NCBI RefSeq assembly: GCF_028416635.1
Contig: NZ_CP114013.1
Location: forward strand, 3,410,001 to 3,474,000
Reading direction: 5' to 3'
DNA: 64,000 nucleotides
Origin: Baekduia alba
Lineage (GTDB): Bacteria; Actinomycetota; Thermoleophilia; Solirubrobacterales; Solirubrobacteraceae
Position 1 is the stretch's first letter. Each line of letters starts with the position of its first letter. Below are positions 17,001 through 25,311 of the stretch, one piece after another. The notes under the pieces were generated by a model. That model had not been told where the DNA came from. It searched no databases and saw nothing but the letters and a program-made list of their open reading frames with translations. The position numbers were made by a program, and so were the translations under genes.

Positions 17001-18116
17001 GTGGACAGCGACATCGTCCTGTACATCGTGGTCGCCACGGCGCTGGCGTTCGACTTCACCAACGGCTTCCACGACACCGCCAACGCGATCGCGACGAGCA
17101 TCTCGACGCGGGCGCTGTCGCCGCGCGCCGCGGTGCTCATGTCGGCGATCTTCAACTTCGCGGGCGCGTTCGTCTCGCTCGCGGTCGCCGCGACCGTCGC
17201 TCAGGGCATCGTCGAGGCCGACGCGGTCACCCCCACGATCGTCTTCGGCGGGCTGATCGGCGCGATCGCCTGGAACCTCGCCACGTGGTGGTTCGGGCTG
17301 CCGTCGTCCTCGTCGCACGCGCTGATCGGCGGCATGATCGGCTCGGCGTTCGTCGCCAAGGGCGCCAGCGTCATCGAGGTCGACGGCGTGATCGAGAAGG
17401 TCATCATCCCCGCGCTCATCGCGCCGACGCTGGCGTTCGCCGTCGCGGGCGCCTCGATCCTCGTCGCCTACCGCGTCGTCGGCCGGCAGCGGCCCGGCGT
17501 GGTCAACCGCGGCTATCGCCTCGGCCAGCTCGTCACCGGCAGCCTCTTCTCGCTGGCGCACGGCACCAACGACGCGCAGAAGACCATGGGCATCATCACG
17601 CTCGCGCTGATCGCCCACGGCAACCTCCCGGCCAACGACTTCGAGGTCCCGACGTGGGTCATCGTCTCCTCGGCGACCGCGATCTCGCTCGGGACCTACT
17701 TCGGCGGCTGGCGGATCATCCGCACGATGGGCTCGCGGATCATCAAGATGGACCCGGCCCAGGGCTTCTCGGCCCAGGGCGCCGGCTCCGCGGTGGTGCT
17801 GACCGCCTCGCACCTCGGCTTCCCGCTCTCGACGACCCACGTGATCTCCGGCGGGATCATGGGCGCCGGCGCCGCCAAGCGCCTGTCCGCGGTCCGCTGG
17901 GGCGTCGCCGGCAACATCGCGCTCGCGTGGGTCCTGACGCTGCCGTGCTCGGCCGTGATCGGCGGCGTGGCCTACGGGATGAGCCAGCTGTTCGGCGACG
18001 ACGCGCTCGGCGTCATCGTCGTGACGCTGCTCGTCGCCGGCCTGATCGCCGCGGCGTTCGGGACGCGCGTCCGGCGCGGCCCCGCGATCACCAGCCCGGC
18101 GGGCGTGGAGGCCTAG
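17001..18116 (+). CDS. pit: Inorganic phosphate transporter, PiT family
   Basis: 371 residues with about ten membrane segments. Both halves carry the PiT signature: FDFTNGFHDTANAIA (18-32) and SLAHGTNDAQKTMGI. It is a proton- or sodium-coupled low-affinity phosphate permease in the cytoplasmic membrane. The start is GTG. It follows the DUF47 gene by 15 bp and is followed after 4 bp by an 82-residue membrane protein, forming a three-gene operon that ends in the 83-bp hairpin repeat array. Confidence 0.94.
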   Translation: MDSDIVLYIVVATALAFDFTNGFHDTANAIATSISTRALSPRAAVLMSAIFNFAGAFVSLAVAATVAQGIVEADAVTPTIVFGGLIGAIAWNLATWWFGLPSSSSHALIGGMIGSAFVAKGASVIEVDGVIEKVIIPALIAPTLAFAVAGASILVAYRVVGRQRPGVVNRGYRLGQLVTGSLFSLAHGTNDAQKTMGIITLALIAHGNLPANDFEVPTWVIVSSATAISLGTYFGGWRIIRTMGSRIIKMDPAQGFSAQGAGSAVVLTASHLGFPLSTTHVISGGIMGAGAAKRLSAVRWGVAGNIALAWVLTLPCSAVIGGVAYGMSQLFGDDALGVIVVTLLVAGLIAAAFGTRVRRGPAITSPAGVEA

Positions 18117-18120
18117 GCGG

Positions 18121-18369
18121 ATGGGGTTGCTCTCCGCGTCCATCGACTGGGACGCGATCGGCGAGCTGCTGTGGGTCGCGCCGCTGGCCGGCCTGGCCGT
18201 GGCGATCACCTACTCCCTGATGCTCGTCGGCTTCGCGCGCGCCATGGAGGCGCGCCGCGACGGCTCGGGCGGCGCCGCGGGCGTGGCCTACAGCCTGCTC
18301 GCGATCGTCAGCACCGCCGCGTTCCTCGGCGTCGTGGTCTACGGCGTCGTGATCATCGTCAAGAAGTAG
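18121..18369 (+). CDS. Small two-helix membrane protein of the PiT operon
   Basis: 82 residues with hydrophobic segments at about 18-37 and 56-78 and a charged loop EARRDGSGG between them, ending in VIIVKK. It starts 4 bp after the PiT stop, so probably acts with the permease or DUF47 protein. No known family was recognised. Its TAG stop marks the beginning of the tandem repeat array. Confidence 0.75.
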   Translation: MGLLSASIDWDAIGELLWVAPLAGLAVAITYSLMLVGFARAMEARRDGSGGAAGVAYSLLAIVSTAAFLGVVVYGVVIIVKK

Positions 18370-18584
18370 GGCGAAGCTCGCCCAGAGGGCGAGTTCGCCA
18401 TGCGACGTTCGCCCAGAGGGCGAAGTCGCTCACCCTGCAGAAGGTGCGTCCGGGCGAAGCTCGCCCAGAGAGCGAGCTCGCCATGCGACGTTCGCCCAGA
18501 GGGCGAAGTCGCTCACCCTGCAAAAGGTGCGTCCGGGAAGCTCGCCCTGAGGGCGAAGTCGCTCACCCTGCGACCGGTGCGTCC
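18369..18584. repeat. 83-bp tandem repeat, 2.6 copies, built of GC hairpins between convergent genes
   Basis: Copies begin at 18369, 18452 and 18535 (exact 83-bp period). Copies 1 and 2 differ at only four or so positions. Each holds two inverted repeats of the form CTCGCCC-AGA-GGGCGAG and TTCGCCC-AGA-GGGCGAA, then a segment equal to the end of the acetyltransferase gene. Copy 3 lacks 33 bp: its single hairpin joins the left arm of the first with the right arm of the second, as expected from recombination between hairpins. The array lies between convergent genes and contains the stop codon of the minus-strand acetyltransferase, so a bidirectional terminator role is likely. Confidence 0.85.
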
Positions 18585-19195
18585 GGCGGCAGGCCGCCGG
18601 ACGGGTGCTCGGCGTACTCGATCGTGCGCAGCACGCGCGCGGGCGCCCCGGCGGCGATGGAGTAGGGCGGCAGGTCGGTCGTCACGACGCTGTTGGCGCC
18701 GATCACGCAGCGGTCGCCGATCGTGACGCCGGAGGTGACGACGACGTGGGCGCCGCACCAGACGTTGTCGCCGATCGTCGTCGGGCCCTTGGTCGTGAAG
18801 CCCTGCCACGGCACCGGCGTGAACGGGTCGTCGAAGCGGTGGTTGCCGTCGGTGACGAAGCAGCCGTTGGCGAGCATGCAGTGCTCGCCGATCGCGACCT
18901 CCGCGACCGCGGCGACCATCACGCCCATGTTGAGGAACGTGCCGCCGCCGATGCGGATGCGCGCGGGCGCCGGGCCCGTGAGCCAGACGTTGGGCTCGAA
19001 GAGGACGTGTGGACCCAACTCGAGGCGCCGCTCGCGCAGCATCTCCAGCACGTTGCCGTGGATCGGCCAGCGCGCGAACGCGTCGCGCTTGGCGAGCTCG
19101 TAGTGGATCCGGGCGCGGTTGTGCGGCAGCGCGTTCTGCTCGTACCAGCGCCATTTCTGGAGCCAGAGGCGCAGCTGCGCGCCCGTGAGGCTCAC
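18563..19195 (-). CDS. Acyltransferase with left-handed beta-helix (hexapeptide repeats)
   Basis: 210 residues. An alpha-helical N-terminus is followed from about residue 75 by hexapeptide repeats ([LIV]-G-x4), for example IRIGGGTFLNMGVMV, VAIGEHCMLANGC, TTIGDNVWCGAHVVV and VTIGDRCVIGANSVV, with the catalytic-loop DGNHRFDDP. It resembles maltose/galactoside O-acetyltransferases that use acetyl-CoA. The GTG start overlaps the stop of the upstream coiled-coil gene (GTGA). Its stop codon lies in the third copy of the tandem repeat, whose units duplicate this gene's last codons. Confidence 0.88.
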   Translation of the reverse strand: MSLTGAQLRLWLQKWRWYEQNALPHNRARIHYELAKRDAFARWPIHGNVLEMLRERRLELGPHVLFEPNVWLTGPAPARIRIGGGTFLNMGVMVAAVAEVAIGEHCMLANGCFVTDGNHRFDDPFTPVPWQGFTTKGPTTIGDNVWCGAHVVVTSGVTIGDRCVIGANSVVTTDLPPYSIAAGAPARVLRTIEYAEHPSGGLPPDAPVAG

Positions 19196-20292
19196 TGCTC
19201 CTCCTGCGCTGCTCCTCTGCGCAGGATCCGCGACAGGTGCTCGGCGACCTCGGTGGCCGTGCCCTCCTGGCCGCCGGCGCGCAGGCGCGCCTGGACGCTG
19301 TGCAGCGACGTGCGGTCGTTGAGGTCCTTCTGCGCGGCCTGGAGCTGCTGGGTGATCTGGCTGCCGAGCTCGCGCAGGCGGTGCTGGGCGTCGCGGACCG
19401 CCTCGCCCAGCGCCTTGGACTCGACGCCGGCGAGATCGGCCTGGGCACGCGCCTCGCGCAGGAGCGCGTCGGCCTGCTCGCGCGCTTCGCGCGTGATCCC
19501 CCGCGCCTCGACGCGCGCGTCGGCCTGCTCGCGCTCGACCGCCTGCTTGATCCGGACGGCCTCCTCCTGCGCGGCCTGGATGACGCGGCGCGCCTCGTGC
19601 TCGGCGCCGACGCGCTTGCCGTCGACGTCGTTGTCGAGCTCCCGGATGCGGGCGGCGACGGCCTGCTGGATGCGCTGCTCCTCGCCGACCGCGTGCTCGG
19701 CGGAGCGCCGGTCGTACTCGGCCTTGGCGGCGGCGAGCTGCTCGTCGGCCTCCGCGCGGGCGGCGGCGACGGCGCGGTCGCGGTCCTCCTGCGCGTTGGC
19801 GGCGGCGCGATCGGCCTCCTGCTGGGCGTCGCGGCGCAGCTGCTCGGCGTCGGCGCGGCCCTGGTCGAGGGCCTGCTGGGCCTGGAGGCGCGCCTCGGAG
19901 AGCAGCGCCGCGGCCTGCTCCTGGGCCTCGGCGAGCGCGCGCTCGGCGTCGTGGGACGGCTCGGGTGGCGCCGGGGCGACCGGCGCGGGCGCCGGCTCGG
20001 GGTCCGGGGCGGGCGCGACCGGCGCAGGCTGGACCGCGACGATCGGCGGGGGCGGCGGCGCGACCGGCTCAGGCGCCGGGGGCGCGGGGGGCGGAGGCGG
20101 CTGGACGACGCCGCCCAGCTCCGACGTGAACGGACGGTGGCGCACGGTGAGCTCGTGGCCGCGGCCGCCGCCCGGCAGGACGATCTCGCGCTCGCTGACC
20201 AGCTCGATGTGGCCGAAGCGCAGCGTCAGGTCCGTCAGCAGGGCCGCGCGATCCGGGCCGGTGACGGTGACGACGGACGGTTCCAGAGCCAT
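19192..20292 (-). CDS. Coiled-coil protein with N-terminal small domain and proline-rich linker, unknown function
   Basis: 366 residues in three parts. Residues 1-58 form a compact basic/acidic domain (VVTVTGPDRAALLTDLTLRFG...). Residues 62-112 are almost only Pro, Ala, Val and Glu. Residues about 113-345 form a long, highly charged Ala/Glu/Arg/Gln coiled coil. No enzymatic motif is seen. The architecture suggests a scaffold, possibly of the DivIVA/cytoskeletal type, and resembles in style the DivIVA-like protein at 42180. It is co-translated with an O-acetyltransferase, so a cell-envelope role is possible. ATG start with a TACGAT box 9 nt upstream. Confidence 0.8.
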   Translation of the reverse strand: MALEPSVVTVTGPDRAALLTDLTLRFGHIELVSEREIVLPGGGRGHELTVRHRPFTSELGGVVQPPPPPAPPAPEPVAPPPPPIVAVQPAPVAPAPDPEPAPAPVAPAPPEPSHDAERALAEAQEQAAALLSEARLQAQQALDQGRADAEQLRRDAQQEADRAAANAQEDRDRAVAAARAEADEQLAAAKAEYDRRSAEHAVGEEQRIQQAVAARIRELDNDVDGKRVGAEHEARRVIQAAQEEAVRIKQAVEREQADARVEARGITREAREQADALLREARAQADLAGVESKALGEAVRDAQHRLRELGSQITQQLQAAQKDLNDRTSLHSVQARLRAGGQEGTATEVAEHLSRILRRGAAQEEQ

Positions 20293-20301
20293 GAGCGCCC
20301 C

Positions 20302-20307
20302 ATCGTA
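20302..20307 (-). promoter_or_regulatory. -10 box (leaderless) for coiled-coil/acetyltransferase operon
   Basis: TACGAT on the minus strand, 9 nt before the ATG at 20292. Confidence 0.5.
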
Positions 20308-20387
20308 GACGTCGTCCTGGCCAGAATCCGCGCCGCTGGCCGGACATCCGGTGTGTGATCTTCGCGCGGCGCCCGTGTCCTGGAGCC

Positions 20388-20867
20388 ATGTCCAAGAGCA
20401 AGATCGCCGGCGCCGTCGCCGCGCTGGCCCTCCTCGCGGCCCCGTCAGTGGCCGCCGCGCACGACGGTCGTCATCACCACGGCCACCACCACAAGCACCA
20501 CGCGAAGGCGCACGAGGTGACCGGCACCGCGACCGCGACCGTCGCGTCGTTCGCCGGCGACCAGCTGACGCTCACGCTGCCGAGCGGGAAGACGTTCGCG
20601 GCGACGGTCGGCCCCAAGACCGTGATCCGCTGCGTCACGGCCGCGCCGCAGACGCCGGCGACGACCGCGCGCCACGGCCACGGCGACGACGACGGCGGCG
20701 ACGACCGCCCCAACCACGACGCCAAGGACGACAACGGCCAGGGCGACGTGAACGGCAACGGCGCGTGCGGCACCGCCGCGCTGGTCGCCGGAGCCAAGGT
20801 CTCCTTCGCCAAGCTCTCGCTCGCCGGTGGTGACGCGACCTGGAAGAAGGTCGTGATCCTCAAGTAG
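20388..20867 (+). CDS. Secreted histidine-rich protein
   Basis: 159 residues. A signal peptide (KSKIAGAVAALALLAAPSVAAA, cleavage near residue 24) is followed by HDGRHHHGHHHKHHAKAHE, a strong metal-binding cluster. A small beta-rich domain follows (GTATATVASFAGDQLTLTLPSGKTF), then an Asp/His/Gly-rich insert and a second beta part with two Cys (IRCVT, GACGT). A periplasmic or extracellular Ni/Zn/Cu-binding role is plausible but not shown. The ATG at 20388 was chosen because the upstream in-frame ATG would bury the signal peptide. Confidence 0.78.
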   Translation: MSKSKIAGAVAALALLAAPSVAAAHDGRHHHGHHHKHHAKAHEVTGTATATVASFAGDQLTLTLPSGKTFAATVGPKTVIRCVTAAPQTPATTARHGHGDDDGGDDRPNHDAKDDNGQGDVNGNGACGTAALVAGAKVSFAKLSLAGGDATWKKVVILK

Positions 20868-20884
20868 CGGGCGACCGCGAGCTG

Positions 20885-20927
20885 CCTCGCCGCCGCCCGG
20901 GAGCGGACCCCCGGGCCGGTGGCGGGG
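20885..20927 (+). terminator. GC-rich hairpin after the His-rich gene
   Basis: An imperfect 17-bp stem (left arm 20885-20901, right arm 20910-20927, one bulge and two mismatches) closes around a short loop. There is no T-run after it, so it is at best a non-canonical terminator or an mRNA-stabilising structure. Confidence 0.4.
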
Positions 20928-20975
20928 CGGAGAGCTAGCATCGACGCGTCGTCGAAGGCTCAGGGTCAGGCAACG

Positions 20976-22439
20976 ATGAGGTCATCCCCGCTACGCCATC
21001 CCGCCCGTGCGGCGGGCTCTTCGCTGCTGCGCCTGCAGAGCGACGAGCGGCTGGCCGAGCTGGCCCGCGGTGGCCACGAGGCCGCGTTCGACGCGATCGT
21101 CGTTCGCTACCGAACCGCGTTGACGCGCTATTGCGCGGGGATCGTCGGGCCGAGCCGCGCCGACGACGCCGTCCAGCAGACGCTCATCAACGCCCACGAC
21201 GCCCTGCCGAAGGTCGACGACGTGCGCCACCTGCGTTCCTGGCTGTACCGCATCGCCCACAACGTGTCGCTCAACGTCCTGCGCGGCGTGCGCGACGACG
21301 TGTCCTTGGAGGACGCGACCGCGTCCCCGGCGCTGGCGGCCGACGGCCCCGCCGCGAGCTTCGAGCGCTCCGAGCAGTTCCGGGCGACGGTCGCGGCGCT
21401 GCAGGCGCTGCCCGAGCGCCAGCGCGCGGCGCTGGTCCTGCGCGAGCTGGAGGGCCGCTCGCACGAGGAGATCGCCGACGCGCTCGGCGTGTCCAAGGGC
21501 TCGGCGCGCCAGCACCTTATGCGGGCGCGCGTCGCGATGCGCGGCGCGGTCACGGCGATCACGCCGTACCCGCTGGTCGTGCGGCTGGCCGACCTGCTGT
21601 CGGCCTCCGGCGGCGGCGCCGCGCCGTGGGGCGACGCGGTCGTGGGCGGCGCAGGGGTCGGGCTGGGGGCAGGGTTGATGAAGGCGACGGCCGGGGTCGT
21701 CGCCACGGGCGCGCTGGTCGGCGGCGCGGCGGTCGGCACCGACCGCGTCGTCGGGCACGGCGGCGACGCCGGCCCGGCGCGCGCGGCGGAGGTCGTCGCG
21801 CAGCCGGCCGCGAACGCCGCGCCCGTCTCGCGCGCGGCGAGGGCGCCCGCCTCGGCGCCGGCGGCGACGGTGCCCACCACCACCGTCGCCACCGCGCGCA
21901 AGCGGCCGGCGGCGGGGAGCCGCGGCAAGGACGACAACAAGGGACGCGGGCGGAGCGGGAAGGCGCCGCGTCAGGGGCCGCCGGCCGCGGTAGCGCCGGC
22001 CGTGACCGATGACGCCGCCGCCACCTCGGGGCCGTCGGGCGCGACGGTGCCGTCGCACGGCCGGCGTGGCAGGCGCGACGATGAGGGCGGCAAGGACGAT
22101 GACAAGGGCTCTGGCCGCGGCGACGACGGCCGCGGGCGCTCCCTCGGCCGCAGCGGGAAGCGTGGGAAGGGCGAGCAGCGCGGCACGCGCGACGACGGCG
22201 GGTCGGGCCGCGGCGCGAGCGGGTCCGGCAGGTCGAGCGACGGCTCCGGGTCGAGCGGGTCGAGCGGGTCGAGCGGCAGGGGCTCCGGCGACGACGACAC
22301 GGCCGTCCCCCAGCCCACCACGCCCGTGACCCCGGCCACCGCCACGCCGCCGGCGGTCACCGCGCCCGGCGACTCGTCCGACGCCGGCGACTCCGGCTCC
22401 GGCAAATCGGGCTCCGACACCTCCGGCGACGACGAGTGA
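20976..22439 (+). CDS. ECF sigma factor with a membrane segment and long low-complexity tail
   Basis: 487 residues. Region sigma-2 spans about 25-104 (AFDAIVVRYRTALTRYCAGI, RSWLYRIAHNVSLNVLR) and sigma-4 about 135-190 (LPERQRAALVLRELEGRSHEEIADALGVSKGSARQHL). A single hydrophobic stretch (about 236-254, KATAGVVATGALVGGAAVG) follows, then about 230 residues of Lys/Arg/Asp/Gly/Ser repeats ending in an acidic Ser-rich tail. No separate anti-sigma gene is adjacent, so the tail may itself tether or silence the sigma factor, with the low-complexity part outside. Tail-bearing ECF factors are known in actinobacteria (ECF53-like), but exact group membership is uncertain. Confidence 0.88.
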   Translation: MRSSPLRHPARAAGSSLLRLQSDERLAELARGGHEAAFDAIVVRYRTALTRYCAGIVGPSRADDAVQQTLINAHDALPKVDDVRHLRSWLYRIAHNVSLNVLRGVRDDVSLEDATASPALAADGPAASFERSEQFRATVAALQALPERQRAALVLRELEGRSHEEIADALGVSKGSARQHLMRARVAMRGAVTAITPYPLVVRLADLLSASGGGAAPWGDAVVGGAGVGLGAGLMKATAGVVATGALVGGAAVGTDRVVGHGGDAGPARAAEVVAQPAANAAPVSRAARAPASAPAATVPTTTVATARKRPAAGSRGKDDNKGRGRSGKAPRQGPPAAVAPAVTDDAAATSGPSGATVPSHGRRGRRDDEGGKDDDKGSGRGDDGRGRSLGRSGKRGKGEQRGTRDDGGSGRGASGSGRSSDGSGSSGSSGSSGRGSGDDDTAVPQPTTPVTPATATPPAVTAPGDSSDAGDSGSGKSGSDTSGDDE

Positions 22440-22471
22440 TCACGCCGCGCCGGCGCCCGCGCTCCGGCCAC

Positions 22472-22477
22472 TAAGGT
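22472..22477 (+). promoter_or_regulatory. -10 box (leaderless) for PhoD-like gene
   Basis: TAAGGT, 9 nt before the GTG at 22487. Confidence 0.4.
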
Positions 22478-22486
22478 CCCCCGCTC

Positions 22487-24133
22487 GTGCCTCGCATCGT
22501 CCTCGGCCCCACGCTGCGCTACGTCGACCAGCGCCGCGCCACGATCTGGGTCCAGACCGACGTGCCGTGCGAGGTCGAGGTGCTCGGCGCGCGCGAGCGC
22601 ACGTGGTGCGTCTGCGGCCTGCACTTCGCGCTGCTCACCGTCGAGGGCCTCGCTCCCGGCGCCGACCACCCCTACGAGGTCGCGCTGGACGGCGAGCGCG
22701 CCTGGCCCGAGGACGGCTCCTCCTGGCCGGCCAGCACGATCCGGCTGCTGGCGCCCGACCGCGCGCTCGACGTCGTCTTCGGCTCGTGCCGGATCACCCG
22801 GCCCCACGAGCCGCCGCACGCCCTGCGCGCCGACGAGCACCCCGACGGCCAGGGCATCGACGCGCTGCGCGCCTACGCGCTGCGCTGCGCCGCGGCCGAC
22901 GCCACCGCCAAGCCCGACATGCTGCTCATGCTCGGCGACCAGATCTACGCCGACCAGCCCTCGCCCGCGCTGCAAGAGACGCTCGCCGCCCGCGACCGCC
23001 CGGCCGACGCGCCGCCCGACGAGCTCGCCGACTTCTGCGACTACGCGCTGGCCTACGGCGAGGCCTGGTCGGATCCCGCGATCCGCTGGCTGCTGTCGAC
23101 CGTGCCCGTGACGACCGTCTTCGACGACCACGAGATCCACGCCGAGTGGCGGATCTCGCAGGGCTGGTTGGACGAGATGAACGCCGAGCCGTGGTTCGAC
23201 CGCCACATCCGCGCCGGGCTCGCGGCCTACTGGGTCTTCCAGCACATCGGCAACCTCCCGCCCGAGGAGCTGCGCGCCGGCGGGTTGTACAACCTGGTCT
23301 GCGAGGCGCAGGACGCTGGCGACCTGCTCTCGGCGGCGATGGACACCGAGGGTCGCCAGACCGGCCACAGCCGCTGGAGCTTCGTGCGCGAGCTCGGCGA
23401 CGCGCGCCTGGTCGTCATCGACTCGCGCGCCGGCCGCGACGTCACGCCGGGCGCCCGCGAGCTGATCCGCGACGAGGAGTGGGCGTGGATCCGCGAGCAG
23501 GCGACGCGCCCGACGCGCCACCTGCTGCTCGCCAGCTCCGTGCCGTTCCTGCTCGCGCCCGGCCTGCACCACGGCGAGGCCTTCGACGAGGCGTTGGCCG
23601 ACGGCGCGCGCGGCGGCCGGGTCGGCGCATGGGCCGGCGAGCGCCTGCGGCGCATCGCGGTGATGGACCACTGGGCGTCGTTCCAGCGCACGTTCCACCG
23701 GCTCGCCGAGCTGCTCGACGACGTCGCGCACGGCCGCTGCGGCGACGCGCCCGCGTCGGTCGTGATGCTCTCCGGCGACGTCCACCACTGCTACCTCGCC
23801 GAGGTCGGCTTCCGCCACGGGTCGGAGGCGCGCAGCCCGGTCTGGCAGGCGGTGTGCTCGGCTTTCCGCAAGGAGCTCGCGCCCCACGAGCGCCGGATCC
23901 TCGCCTTCGGGCACACCGCCTTGGCCGAGCGGCTGGCGCGGCGGCTGGCGCGCGGCACCGGCGTCGCGCCGCTGCCGCTGGACTGGCGTGTCGTGGAGCG
24001 GCCGGCCTACGGCAACCAGGTCGCGACGCTCACGCTGGACGGCGACCAAGCCCGCGTGCGCGTCGAGGCGGTCGTCGACGGCACGTGGCGCGACCCGCGG
24101 CTGGCGCTCGCGTTCGCGCGCGATCTGACCTGA
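22487..24133 (+). CDS. PhoD-like metallophosphatase
   Basis: 548 residues, GTG start. After an N-terminal beta domain, the alkaline phosphatase D core shows VFGSCRITRPHEP (about 95-107), MLLMLGDQIYAD (metal-binding Asp), TVFDDHEIHAEWR and LSGDVHHCYLAEV (metal-binding His). These motifs bind Fe/Ca or a related metal pair and hydrolyse phosphoesters. Unlike secreted PhoD enzymes it has no Tat or Sec signal, so it is probably cytoplasmic and its substrate may not be simple alkyl phosphates. It follows the sigma-factor gene in the same direction after 47 bp. Confidence 0.88.
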   Translation: MPRIVLGPTLRYVDQRRATIWVQTDVPCEVEVLGARERTWCVCGLHFALLTVEGLAPGADHPYEVALDGERAWPEDGSSWPASTIRLLAPDRALDVVFGSCRITRPHEPPHALRADEHPDGQGIDALRAYALRCAAADATAKPDMLLMLGDQIYADQPSPALQETLAARDRPADAPPDELADFCDYALAYGEAWSDPAIRWLLSTVPVTTVFDDHEIHAEWRISQGWLDEMNAEPWFDRHIRAGLAAYWVFQHIGNLPPEELRAGGLYNLVCEAQDAGDLLSAAMDTEGRQTGHSRWSFVRELGDARLVVIDSRAGRDVTPGARELIRDEEWAWIREQATRPTRHLLLASSVPFLLAPGLHHGEAFDEALADGARGGRVGAWAGERLRRIAVMDHWASFQRTFHRLAELLDDVAHGRCGDAPASVVMLSGDVHHCYLAEVGFRHGSEARSPVWQAVCSAFRKELAPHERRILAFGHTALAERLARRLARGTGVAPLPLDWRVVERPAYGNQVATLTLDGDQARVRVEAVVDGTWRDPRLALAFARDLT

Positions 24134-24134
24134 A

Positions 24135-24148
24135 GTCCGACGTCGGAC
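24135..24148. promoter_or_regulatory. 14-bp perfect palindrome upstream of the LysM gene
   Basis: GTCCGACGTCGGAC reads the same on both strands and lies 2 bp after the PhoD stop and 80 bp before the LysM/transglycosylase ATG. It could be an operator or part of a terminator. No known regulator consensus was matched. Confidence 0.3.
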
Positions 24149-24228
24149 GTCATGCACATCAGGTTGCAAGGGGACCTAATCGCGCGCGCCGCGTTCGTTC
24201 GCGCAGGGCCCGAGGCAAGGTGGTTGCC

Positions 24229-25311
24229 ATGCGCATCCGCCCGTCGGTCCTCCTTGTCGTCCTCGTGGTCATGGCGTCGCCCAGCGCCGCGAGCGCGGCG
24301 TCGCATCTGATCGTGGGCGGGGAGACGTTGTCGGGGATCGCGGCGGTCAACGGGCTGTCCCCCGCGCAGCTCGCGGCGGCCAACGGGCTGCCCGCCGACG
24401 CGTTCGTCATCGAGGGCCGATCGCTGACGATCCCGGCGCCGGGGACCGCGGCGGGCACCGTCACGTCGGCGCCCGCGCCGTTCGGCGGCTACCGCGTCCG
24501 CCTGGGCGACTCGCTCAGCGCGATCGCGGCCGAGCACGGCGTCAGCCTCGGCCAGCTCGCCGCCACCAACGGCGTGAGCCCCGAGGGCACGCTGATCGCC
24601 GGGACGTCGCTGCGGCTGCCGAGCGGCGCCGCGCCGAGCACGTCGCCGACGACGACCACCGCGGGCGCGACCACCTCGGCGAGCGGCAGCGCCGCCGGCG
24701 GCGGCCACTTCGTCGTCCCGGGCGACACCCTGACCGGGATCGCCGCCGCGAACGGCGTCACGCCCGCCTCGCTGGCCTCCGCCAACGGGATCGCGCCCAA
24801 CGCCTTCGTCATCGCCGGCACCCGCCTGAAGATCCCGGCCGCCGCGCCCGCCGCGACCGTGCCAGCGACCGCCGCGGCCAACGTCCCCGCCCAGGGCGCC
24901 GCGACCGGCGCGCCGGGCCGGCTCGACGCGGGCCAGATCGGCTCGATCGCCGGCGCGAACGGCGCGCCGTCCTCGCTGGCGACCGCGATCGCCTGGCAGG
25001 AGTCCGGCTTCAACAACGCGATGGTGAGCGTCGCCAACGCGCGCGGGATCATGCAGGTCATGCCGAGCACGTGGACCTACGTCCAGAACGAGCTCGGCGC
25101 CGGCCCGCTGGACCCCGCCTCCCCGTCCGACAACGTCCGCGCCGGCTCGATCCTCCTGTCCCGCCTGCTGCGCGACACCGGCGGCGACCCCGCCACCGCG
25201 GTCGCCGCCTACTACCAGGGCCTCGGCTCGGTCCGCAAGATCGGCATGCTGCCGGAGACGCGCCGCTACGTCGCCAACGTGCTGGCGCTGCGCTCGCGCT
25301 TCGGCGGCTAG
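24229..25311 (+). CDS. LysM-repeat lytic transglycosylase
   Basis: 360 residues. A signal peptide (1-24, ending SAASA) is followed by three LysM peptidoglycan-binding repeats at about 26-69, 88-131 and 160-203, joined by Ala/Thr/Pro linkers. An SLT-type goose-lysozyme fold domain follows from about 235 to 355, with the catalytic Glu in AWQESGF (E258) and ARGIMQVMPSTW downstream. It should cleave glycan strands in the cell wall. A fused LysM-SLT layout resembles resuscitation and cell-wall remodelling factors of actinobacteria. The TAG stop shares CTAG with the convergent VOC gene. Confidence 0.92.
   Translation: MRIRPSVLLVVLVVMASPSAASAASHLIVGGETLSGIAAVNGLSPAQLAAANGLPADAFVIEGRSLTIPAPGTAAGTVTSAPAPFGGYRVRLGDSLSAIAAEHGVSLGQLAATNGVSPEGTLIAGTSLRLPSGAAPSTSPTTTTAGATTSASGSAAGGGHFVVPGDTLTGIAAANGVTPASLASANGIAPNAFVIAGTRLKIPAAAPAATVPATAAANVPAQGAATGAPGRLDAGQIGSIAGANGAPSSLATAIAWQESGFNNAMVSVANARGIMQVMPSTWTYVQNELGAGPLDPASPSDNVRAGSILLSRLLRDTGGDPATAVAAYYQGLGSVRKIGMLPETRRYVANVLALRSRFGG

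Noticed and set aside
18369-18584. Tandem repeats as a CRISPR array
   Set aside because: Units are contiguous 83-bp copies including the spacer-like part, there are no unique spacers and no cas genes.
20419-20523. His-rich segment as a cloning tag
   Set aside because: It is followed by a normal folded domain and native-like codons, so it is a natural metal-binding region.
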